From Trichomonas tenax (taxonomy: Eukaryota; Parabasalia; Trichomonadida; Trichomonadidae): a stretch of 10,170 nucleotides of DNA. The DNA lies in NCBI GenBank assembly GCA_023091735.1, contig JALKBU010001504.1:1-10170 (forward strand). The letters run 5' to 3'. Shown here piece by piece: positions 1 to 5,280 of the stretch. Each line of letters begins with the position of its first letter. Position 1 is the first letter of the stretch. The translations under genes and the position numbers were made by a program. Below the pieces are notes generated by a model. It saw only the letters and a list, made by a program, of their open reading frames with translations. It was not told the origin of the DNA and did no database searches.

Positions 1-494
1 ACTCTCTTCCAAACGTCAGCATGTCTTGTTTTACTGAATACATCAACCTTTTTAACAGTTTCAGTTGTTCCACAATTCGATATTACGTATGCTTCAAAGA
101 TTGCATTATCAGTGGAATATACAGATCGACCATTAGCAAGGACTTGATAAGATCCTGAGAAATAAACTGTATCATCATTTCCCATCCAAATTGCCGGATT
201 GTTTGTGTTTGGAATAGCTGAAGCATCAACTTATGTAGCAAGTTTATAAGTTCCTTTATCTGTAAATAGTAAATTAGTATTGTATAAATCGATCATATTT
301 TCTCCCTTAGGGCTAATATTAAATGTTGTATAAGAATTATCATTAATGTCTTTCGGTGACGCTTGATCTTTTGAGGGTACATAACGTCTATTAGTATCAC
401 CAACCTGAATCGCATTATCTATTATTTCAAAGTAACTTCTTATCTGATGATAGTGCTCAACTGGTGTGAATTCGTTTAGTTGTTCGTTCTCCAT
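1..494 (-). pseudogene. Capsid-like Maverick protein, N-terminal part, interrupted by a stop and cut by the window edge
   Basis: Reading starts at the ATG at 494 and runs 87 codons to a TAA at 231-233. The same frame then stays open from 230 to the left edge with equally protein-like sequence (…NPAIWMGNDD…, …VYSTDNAIFEAYV…). The gene therefore appears continuous except for one nonsense codon. The visible stretch is rich in beta-prone segments (IQVGDT near residue 30, YTTFNISP near 55, MIDLYNTNLLF near 68), as expected of a jelly-roll. From its type and its place in a Maverick cluster I infer a virion (capsid) protein of the element. No catalytic signature confirms this. The ATG follows an AT-rich promoter-like motif by 13 nt and lies 26 bp beyond the stop of the upstream minus-strand ORF, so gene packing is tight. 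It could instead be a different structural protein of the same element. Confidence 0.55.
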
Positions 495-507
495 TTTTTA
501 TTAAAGA

Positions 508-521
508 TAAAAAATAATATT
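508..521 (-). promoter_or_regulatory. AT-rich upstream element (AATATTATTTTTTA)
   Basis: On the minus strand the 14-mer AATATTATTTTTTA ends 13 nt before the ATG at 494. It touches the stop codon of the preceding minus-strand ORF. The identical 14-mer recurs before the next gene (1027-1040) at nearly the same distance, which argues for function rather than chance in AT-rich DNA. It is probably a core promoter of the Maverick genes. No transcript evidence is available. Confidence 0.45.
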
Positions 522-1012
522 TAATGTAAAACTCTTACTCTTCTTCTTAATGAAGTTCTCGACTGAGTAATAATTTTTTCTTTTTCTACTTGTTCAGAAA
601 TGTTAGAAACAAATTGCTTATTCTCTTCCGTTTCCTTTTGACGTTCAACTGGATTTTTATTTAAATCATTTGATTCAGTACTGCGTTCTAGAACTTCTAA
701 CATTTTGTCAAGAAGTTTTTTATTCGTCACTGATTCATAAATGGTAACATTTTCTTTTTCTACTGGTTCAGTAACTTGCTCTTCATTAACTACGGCACGC
801 AACCATTGATTGCAACCCAAAGGGCTCTTTGCCTCAGGGCTGAAAGCCCGTTCTACAGGTTTTGATTCAGTTGACGTATTAGTTAATGGAACCTTTCTTT
901 TACGAACTTGAATTTTACCATTCTTGTCAGTCATAACATAATATAATGGATGTTGTATTCCTTTTGCATCATTAATGATTATTGAATTTCTCTCAGATCT
1001 GCTTAAGCTCAT
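521..1012 (-). CDS. Hydrophilic Maverick-associated protein of unknown function (163 aa)
   Basis: This is an intact 163-residue ORF with an ATG at 1012. The N-terminus (about residues 20-45) has a short ordered-looking block with HPLYYVMTDKNGKIQVRKRK. The rest is charged, Glu/Lys/Asn-rich and probably disordered or coiled-coil, ending in an Arg-rich tail (SLRRRVRVLH). I do not recognise the family. Its neighbours (capsid-like ORF downstream, divergent lysine-rich ORF upstream) and its shared promoter motif place it in the Maverick gene set; a DNA-binding or virion-core role is only a guess. About residues 54-66 (VERAFSPEAKSPLG) are encoded by a GC-rich palindromic stretch at 816-850. It stands out from the AT-rich surroundings and resembles an insert in the neighbouring gene. 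The reading frame is intact across it. Confidence 0.65.
   Translation of the reverse strand: MSLSRSERNSIIINDAKGIQHPLYYVMTDKNGKIQVRKRKVPLTNTSTESKPVERAFSPEAKSPLGCNQWLRAVVNEEQVTEPVEKENVTIYESVTNKKLLDKMLEVLERSTESNDLNKNPVERQKETEENKQFVSNISEQVEKEKIITQSRTSLRRRVRVLH
816..850 (-). repeat. GC-rich palindromic insert inside a coding region (copy A)
   Basis: Two back-to-back small hairpins are visible. GGGCT (837-841) pairs with AGCCC (845-849) around a 3-nt loop, and CCC-AAA-GGG lies at 816-824, with GGC/GCC (823-825/831-833) between. Read on the coding (minus) strand it gives ERAFSPEAKSP. The block from GAACGGGCT onward aligns with copy B at 1350-1380, which lies in another gene. Local GC content is far above the flanks, and the frame is preserved. 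Confidence 0.6.
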
Positions 1013-1026
1013 GATTTAATTGGTAT

Positions 1027-1040
1027 TAAAAAATAATATT
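1027..1040 (-). promoter_or_regulatory. AT-rich upstream element (AATATTATTTTTTA), second copy
   Basis: This is an exact 14-nt match, on the minus strand, to the element at 508-521, with 14 nt between it and the ATG at 1012. It lies in the 53-bp divergent intergenic region (1013-1065), so it may also influence the plus-strand gene. Before that gene's ATG at 1066 a looser AATATTTTAAATTTTTA is seen on the plus strand from about 1036. Confidence 0.45.
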
Positions 1041-1065
1041 TTAAATTTTTATCCAATATAAAACT

Positions 1066-1422
1066 ATGACAGACTTTGAAACTTTGAAATCGACATTAAA
1101 GGAAGAAATATTAAAGGAGCTTAGCTCCAAGACCGAAGGTCATGAACTCAAAGCAACAACGAAAACAAGAAAGACTAAAAAGACTGAACAAGCTGATGAA
1201 GGATTTACATCCCTAGAAAATAAACCAATTAAGCCTAAACGTAAGTGTACAGAAAAACAATTAGCAGCACTTGCTGCAGGTCGTCAGAAAAATCCGAGGT
1301 GGATCGCAAAAAGAATGAAGGAAGAAGAAGCTAAGAAGAAAGAAGAGGAACGGGCTAAAGCCCGTGAGGGACAAAGTCCCGAAGAAAAGAAGAAGCTTGA
1401 GGAAGAGAAGAAATCCGAATAA
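1066..1422 (+). CDS. Lysine-rich, probably DNA-binding Maverick-associated protein (118 aa)
   Basis: This is an intact 118-residue ORF with an ATG at 1066, divergent from the minus-strand ORF ending its 5' side at 1012. It has three parts. Residues 1-45 form an acidic/basic N-terminus. Residues 57-82 form a conserved-looking basic block with KRKCTEKQLAALAAGRQKNP. A strongly charged Lys/Glu coiled-coil-like tail follows from residue 83. The basic block resembles short helical motifs seen in proteins of large DNA viruses and Mavericks, as I recall them; I cannot name a family. A role in nucleic-acid binding or virion core is an inference from composition. Codons 95-105 (ERAKAREGQSP) come from a GC-rich palindromic insert (1350-1380). 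The last codons (GAA TAA) are also the first bases of a downstream tandem repeat. Confidence 0.65.
   Translation: MTDFETLKSTLKEEILKELSSKTEGHELKATTKTRKTKKTEQADEGFTSLENKPIKPKRKCTEKQLAALAAGRQKNPRWIAKRMKEEEAKKKEEERAKAREGQSPEEKKKLEEEKKSE
1350..1380 (+). repeat. GC-rich palindromic insert inside a coding region (copy B)
   Basis: Two adjacent hairpins are present. ACGGGCT (1350-1356) pairs with AGCCCGT (1359-1365) around AA. GGGAC (1368-1372) pairs with GTCCC (1376-1380) around AAA. It encodes RAKAREGQSP in the ORF's frame. The sequence starts GAACGGGCT like copy A on its coding strand, then both continue with an AGCCC half-hairpin, GAGG and a CAAAG loop. Confidence 0.65.
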
Positions 1423-1730
1423 ATTTTCTCTCATAACCACTAAAATTATGTTTTTCAAATTTTTTACTTCATAAATCCTTTCGCTTTCTTTCATTAGTTA
1501 GTTAGTTTGCCATAAATTATTTTAAAAACTGAATAAATTTCTCTCATAACCACTAAAATTATTTTTCAAATTTCTTACTTCATAAATCCTAATCTTAACT
1601 TATAAAGTAACGTAAAACATCAAATTTAAACATTTTCCACTAAAATTATTTTTCAAATTTCTGACTTCATAAATTCCTTTCGCTTTCTTTTCTTAGTTAG
1701 TTAGTTTGTCATAAATTATTTTAAAAACTG
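1417..1730. repeat. Three-copy AT-rich tandem repeat
   Basis: Copies lie at 1417-1530 (114 bp), 1531 to about 1636, and about 1637-1730. All share CACTAAAATTAT, then TTTTTCAAATTT, then ACTTCATAAAT. Copies 1 and 3 also share CCTTTCGCTTTCTTT, TTAGTTAGTTAGTTTG and ATAAATTATTTTAAAAACTG. In copy 2 that second half is replaced by an unrelated stretch (about 1586-1636). The first copy starts inside the stop region of the 1066-1422 ORF. No coding potential is seen. The space up to 1907 is AT-rich non-coding, with a 9-bp inverted repeat TTTCAAAAT/ATTTTGAAA at 1754-1785. Confidence 0.8.
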
Positions 1731-1907
1731 ATCAGATTTTATAAAGTCATTAGTTTCAAAATCAATTTTAACGTTAATTTTGAAAGCAATTCAAAAATTT
1801 ATTCTCTATATGGGGGACCCTAGCTTGTAAAATTAACTCTGTCGTGTAAATGTATATCATTAATAAGTATTGTTTTTATAATTTGTGATTTCAGTAATTA
1901 TATAAAA

Positions 1908-1954
1908 AGATGTTCGCAGAACTCGTGGCGAAGTCACGAGTTCTGCGAACATCT
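1908..1954. repeat. Perfect 20-bp GC-rich hairpin at the 5' break of the polymerase
   Basis: Arms 1908-1927 and 1935-1954 are exact reverse complements, with the 7-nt loop GCGAAGT. A second, separate pairing, AGTAATT (from about 1893) with AATTACT (from about 1955), extends the symmetry outside the arms with an asymmetric bulge. Polymerase coding sequence starts immediately to the right and has no counterpart on the left. The loop and inner stem (GTGGCGAAGTCAC) resemble the GGC-RAAG-type cores of the other GC-rich palindromes here. Confidence 0.8.
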
Positions 1955-1956
1955 AA

Positions 1957-3441
1957 TTACTAACTGATGTAAACATTTTACGTTTAGGTTTTAACGCATT
2001 TCGTCAGGTATGTTTATCCGAATTAATTAATATAGATATATATAATATATCAACAGCACCGTTATTTGCAAATAAATTTTTAAACAGTAAAGTATTTTAT
2101 CCAAATGGTAATTTATATGAAATTTCCGGAAATATTAAAGATTACATAATGGGTGCTATTTATAGCGGTAAATGTATGACTAGAGATAATTTCAGATATA
2201 AAATCCAAGATAAACTTAACGATTTCGATGGGTGTAGTTTATATCCATCAGCTATGGCCAGATTGTTTGAAGTTGAAGGTAAACCACAATTAATTCCCAG
2301 TGAATATATCGATGATAAAATTTATGATAATAATTCACCACATTATTTATTTAAGCATTGTTTTGAAGAAAATCAGACAATTCCTACAGATAATAATTAC
2401 ATCAGTTATTTTGTAGTTGATATCGAAATTTGTTCAGTAAATAAATCTAGACATTTCCTATTAATAGTTAAGCGCGTAACGCAGTCTAATTCCATTGATC
2501 CAAAAGATAAAATAGGATTGAATGGGCACGGTGTGACCTTGACCGTATGGAATCATAACGTAAATGAATATTGTAATATGCGTGTGGATCTAATTACATT
2601 AGAAGATTTGGTCAAATATCAAGAAATTTCATATAAAATAATTGGTGGAATTTATTGGTTAGGTAATAGAACACATCGCATTCGTAATGTTATTCGTAAG
2701 GTTTTTGATTTGCGTAGACAATATAAAAAAGAAAAAAAATCCCACACAAGAAGTTCTGAAACTTATTATGAATGCTAGTTACGGTAAATCTATTCAGAAA
2801 TCATTTAAAACAAGAAATGCCTATGCAAATAATTCCAAAGCAGATTATTACTTATATTCACATTGGCATCAAGTTGAAGAAACATATAAAATAGAAAATT
2901 CCGATATTACATGCTTTAAATTAAATAAAGTATTAGATACGCAATTTAATAATCCAATTTTTGGCGTAAGTGTTTTATCGATGTCTAAACGTATAATGAA
3001 TGAAGTAATGTGTTTAGCTGAAGATCTTAACATACCAATTTATTATCAAGATACCGATAGTATTCATATACTTTAAAGTATATGTTTTATTATCTTTGAT
3101 AACATCAAGATACCGATAGTATTCATATCCAAAATAATTTAATTAATATATTAGCTGAAGAATTTAAGAAATTACATCACAGAGAACTTATTGGTACAGA
3201 TATGGGACAATTTCATAACAATTTCGATGAATTACCTAACTGTTATTGAACTTATCACCTTTCTATCGGTAAGAAAATTAACTATGATGAAGCTTCAATT
3301 AATCCTGAAATAGGTTATAGAGAACGATATATTGATTCAACATTAATGCTTTTTGATAAAGGTTATGCTTTTTATAGTTTGCGAAATAATTTATACAGAA
3401 AAGATTTGGAAAAGGCAAAACAGGCGGAAAGGATAAAATGA
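1957..3441 (+). pseudogene. Family-B (protein-primed type) DNA polymerase fragment of a Maverick/Polinton
   Basis: This would be the replicative polymerase of the transposon. The visible part starts at an Exo III-like motif (LLTDVNILRLGFNAF, 1957-2001). It then has motif A (DFDGCSLYPSAM, 2221-2256), motif B (NASYGK, 2771-2788) and motif C (QDTDSIH, 3047-3067; again at 3106-3126). These are the hallmark palm motifs of family-B polymerases. The N-terminus, including Exo I and II, is missing; sequence left of 1957 is a hairpin and then non-coding. Breaks: frame 1 shifts to frame 2 at the A6-G-A8 run (2725-2739); a 59-bp duplication at motif C (3045-3128) introduces a stop at 3074-3076 and moves the frame back; TGA at 3247-3249 interrupts the thumb region (a GKK motif follows), and TGA at 3439-3441 ends the frame. 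The tail after about 3300 no longer looks like polymerase. It is non-functional as it stands. Confidence 0.9.
3045..3128. repeat. 59-bp duplication with inverted filler in polymerase motif C
   Basis: The 25 bp at 3045-3069 recur exactly at 3104-3128. The 34-bp filler begins a perfect 20-bp palindrome with the end of copy one (CATATACTTTAAAGTATATG, 3065-3084). It continues with a degraded inverted copy of the same motif-C DNA (GTATATG…TATCTTTGAT, about 3078-3100). The order is therefore direct, inverted, direct. The insert length (59) is not a multiple of three. Confidence 0.8.
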
Positions 3442-3462
3442 ATGAAACATAAAAAATGAATT

Positions 3463-3474
3463 AATATTTTTATA
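3463..3474 (+). promoter_or_regulatory. AT-rich promoter-like element before the small basic ORF
   Basis: AATATTTTTATA lies 8 nt before the ATG at 3483. It matches the AATATT(AT)TTTTTA pattern found before other Maverick ORFs, lacking the central AT. The upstream region also carries the stop ending the polymerase remnant (3439-3441). Confidence 0.3.
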
Positions 3475-3482
3475 AATAATAA

Positions 3483-3677
3483 ATGCCGAAGATTAGAAAA
3501 GGATTAAAGAGGAGAAGAACTTTATTAAGACGACCTAATGTTGAATTAGAACCAATTAATCCTAAAGACATACCGCAACATTTACTTGATAAAATGCCTT
3601 CTGGGTATAAACTTAATCCATCAATGACGGATTTACGAAGAACAATGTTGAATTCATTAACGCAGCTATACGCTTAG
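3483..3677 (+). CDS. Small basic protein of unknown function (64 aa), Maverick-associated
   Basis: This is an intact 64-residue ORF with an ATG at 3483. The N-terminus is strongly basic (MPKIRKGLKRRRTLLRRPN). A middle with INPKDIPQHLLDKMPSGYKL looks ordered, and the C-terminus may be helical (LRRTMLNSLTQLYA). There is no membrane segment or cysteine motif. I do not recognise a family. Its place between the polymerase remnant and two structural-protein-like ORFs, and its promoter-like motif, suggest a virion or nucleic-acid-binding protein of the element. It could also be the 5' part of a longer gene that was cut, but nothing coding follows in frame. Confidence 0.5.
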   Translation: MPKIRKGLKRRRTLLRRPNVELEPINPKDIPQHLLDKMPSGYKLNPSMTDLRRTMLNSLTQLYA

Positions 3678-3758
3678 AACTTTTTCCTGAAATATACAAC
3701 TATAATAAATAGCAAAATTATTAATCCCATTTAATAAAAATTTATTTTTGTATAATTT

Positions 3759-4028
3759 TTAACGTTTTAGCTTAGAAGTAACCCATGAACCAACATCCAT
3801 AACAACATCGTCAGTATTTATCACGGGTTTTCTATCGCCATTATTATTCACACCAAATTCAAATCCAACTTTTGGTAATTTTCCCTTAAGTTTATCACCG
3901 AATTGCACACCGAAAGAACTAGCTACAGGTTTAACAACATTATCAGTTATCCATTTAAAGCCAGATTTAATTCCTCTTCCAATTTTCTTATCAACATCTT
4001 TAAGCTTTTTCCAAAATCCCCAAGCCAT
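3759..4028 (-). CDS. Small amphipathic pVI-like virion protein candidate (89 aa)
   Basis: I choose the ATG at 4028 (MAWGFWKKL…), not the longer upstream reading. The upstream part overlaps the neighbouring gene's leader, and the downstream ATG sits behind an A/T-rich leader with AATATTATTGTT at 4051-4062. The N-terminus (residues 1-35) alternates aromatic/hydrophobic and Lys residues (WGFWKKLKDVDKKIGRGIK) with Gly, predicting an amphipathic membrane-active helix. A second Lys/Gly segment (DKLKGKLPKVGFEFGV, residues 45-60) follows, then a polar linker and a terminal helix (VGSWVTSKLKR). Adenovirus-type pVI and Polinton minor capsid proteins share this layout: short length, N-terminal amphipathic helix, and a position beside capsid genes. 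The assignment is by layout only, without sequence identity. It is divergent from the capsid-like ORF at 4135. Confidence 0.55.
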   Translation of the reverse strand: MAWGFWKKLKDVDKKIGRGIKSGFKWITDNVVKPVASSFGVQFGDKLKGKLPKVGFEFGVNNNGDRKPVINTDDVVMDVGSWVTSKLKR

Positions 4029-4134
4029 TTTAATTATAAATAAAATGCGCAACAATAATATTTTGAGTCCAACTTTTAAAAAAAGGTTGGCCGAAATTAA
4101 TATCATTATTTATGTTTTTTATTTTTATTTAAAA

Positions 4135-4449
4135 ATGAACTCGGCATTTAATACAAGGCTAAATAACAACAATTTACAGGGTAATGTAGCACAATATTTT
4201 GAAAATCTAAAATCCCTGGGACAAATTAATGATGGTATTAGAAGTTTTCAATTATGTACAGTTGATTGCCATGACCAATCAGCACCATTTACCGAAGGAC
4301 AAGAAACAAGAATTGCTATAACACATTCTGATTTTGATATCACACAATTGACAGATGAATTTCTTACATTTAATGTTAAGTTAAATCTACACTTAACACA
4401 CACAAATGTGCCTCTAGCGAAGAGCAAGCTCTTCGCCCGGCTAGGATAA
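4135..4449 (+). pseudogene. Capsid-like Maverick protein, N-terminal 90-odd residues only
   Basis: I choose the ATG at 4135 (MNSAFNTRLNNNNL). The ORF opens earlier at 4045, but that part overlaps the divergent gene's leader and is low complexity. The protein shows alternating beta-type blocks (IRSFQLCTVDC, TRIAITHSDFDITQL, FLTFNVKLNLHLT), in keeping with the start of a viral jelly-roll capsid protein of Mavericks. This is inference, not a motif match. Family members would be several hundred residues long; here reading ends after about 104. The last eleven residues (LAKSKLFARLG at 4414-4446) are encoded by a GC-rich hairpin. Non-coding sequence follows directly, so the gene was cut at or near the hairpin. 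The upstream leader has AATATCATTATTTATG (4099-4114), loosely like the shared promoter element. Confidence 0.55.
4411..4445. repeat. GC-rich palindrome at the 3' break of the capsid-like ORF (copy C)
   Basis: GCGAAGAGC (4417-4425) pairs perfectly with GCTCTTCGC (4428-4436) around AA. Outside it, CCT (4411-4413) and AGG (4443-4445) continue the symmetry with unequal spacers. The core GGGCGAAGAGC, read on the minus strand, matches the GGCAAAGAGCC core of copy A apart from one base. Capsid-like coding sequence stops here. Confidence 0.75.
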
Positions 4450-4737
4450 TAAAAGAAGTGAAATGACATCCTACAGTTACAAATAGGTATTAATTTAAAT
4501 TTAATTTAATTGAATATATGATTGAATAGATATGTGTAATTTGATGACATAAACGAAATTATTTGCTGATATAATTTGTGACCCTCTTAACCTTATTTTT
4601 ATAAATCCTGCTCGGACCAATAAAAATCTTCATATCTTTGAATTGATTTATACTAATACTTTTAAACAATGATATAGTCAACAGCAACTTAGAACTGAAT
4701 ATTAATATTCATTTAATTAGACCTGATTCCCATTATC
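4450..4737. other. Non-coding AT-rich spacer, nothing recognised
   Basis: It has stops in all frames and no ORF, repeat or promoter that I can support. It separates the Maverick block from the foldback elements. Confidence 0.5.
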
Positions 4738-5055
4738 AGCATTCCTGGATATTCCGAAAAATTTCAATTTTTTTAAATAAATGCCAAAAATTATGCTGTT
4801 CCTCAAGTATGCGGGATCACTCCAATATGGAACAACTCCACATGCTTGAGCAGCAACAGAATTTTTGGCATCAACACTCTAATGATATTCTGAGAGGTGT
4901 TTTTGGCTGAAATCTCAATGCTGCTCCATTATACAGGGTTGATACATGATGTACCTCCCCATATGATGGAGCAGCACTGTGATTTCAGCTAAAAAGAACA
5001 ATAAACGTGCATATAATTTGAGATTCTGGACTTTTTCAAAATATCCAGGAATGCT
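4738..5055. mobile_element. Foldback/MITE-like element, 318 bp, with two internal hairpins
   Basis: The ends are inverted repeats: AGCATTCCTGGATATT (4738-4753) and its exact complement at 5040-5055, with further imperfect pairing inward (GAAAAA blocks). Inside are hairpin H1 (4783-4869; GCCAAAAATT/AATTTTTGGC base, then decayed CTGTTCCTCAAG/CTTGAGCAGCAACAG) and hairpin H2 (about 4900-4995; GCTGAAATC/GATTTCAGC and TGCTGCTCCAT/ATGGAGCAGCA). It has no coding capacity. No clear target-site duplication was found by eye. It would be a non-autonomous element, or an accreted inverted-repeat array. Confidence 0.6.
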
Positions 5056-5133
5056 AGTGTTAGATCCACTACCCATCAATAAGCAGTCATTCTAGCATCA
5101 GTATTCCTGGATATTTTGAAATAGTCCAGAATC
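5022..5133. repeat. Inverted repeat linking the two foldback elements
   Basis: GATTCTGGACT…TTTCAAAATATCCAGGAAT (from 5022) is the reverse complement, with a small indel, of ATTCCTGGATATTTTGAAATAGTCCAGAATC (ending at 5133). The second element is therefore placed head to head with the right end of the first, across a loop of about 45 bp. Confidence 0.75.
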
Positions 5134-5256
5134 ATCTAAAATTAACTCTTTTTTAAGTAAATACAAAAAACTCTGCTGCTGCTCAAGCATCTGGGATCAT
5201 TCCAATATGTAACAACCCCACATGCTTGAGCAGCAGCAGAGTTTTTGGCATCAACA
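5100..5256. mobile_element. Second, truncated copy of the foldback element
   Basis: It starts AGTATTCCTGGATATT at 5100. It carries hairpin H3, with 25-bp perfect arms (5166-5190 and 5222-5246) and a 31-nt loop, homologous to H1 of the first copy in both stem and loop. It ends at GGCATCAACA (5247-5256), where similarity to copy one stops. The right half (H2 and right terminal repeat) is missing. A run of T and then a 5'-truncated gene follow. Confidence 0.65.
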
Positions 5257-5280
5257 TGTTCCTTTCATTTTTTTTTTTGA

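Noticed and set aside
1261..1494. Minus-strand Phe/Leu-rich ORF opposite the lysine-rich gene
   Set aside because: It is the antisense shadow of Lys/Glu codons; it is low complexity and has no support of its own.
1957..1970. ACTAAC within TTACTAACTGATG, resembling the branch-point/3' splice motif of trichomonad introns, which could explain the missing polymerase N-terminus
   Set aside because: The required CACAG acceptor does not follow, no GTAYGT donor with coding sequence upstream was found, and the bases fit the Exo III-like polymerase codons.
2521..2550. GC-richer stretch GGGCACGGTGTGACC in the polymerase as a fifth palindromic insert
   Set aside because: Pairing is only three bases and there is no resemblance to the copy A/B/C cores.
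3250..3441. Read-through of TGA, or a reassigned TGA codon, to extend the polymerase
   Set aside because: Other ORFs here end normally, the copy has several further lesions, and the tail is not polymerase-like.
4248..4469. Minus-strand ORF opposite the capsid-like gene
   Set aside because: It overlaps a better-supported reading and has no protein-like features.
4738..5256. CRISPR-like array, suggested by repeated hairpins
   Set aside because: There are only two unequal copies with conserved loops, no regular spacers and no associated genes; the setting is eukaryotic.
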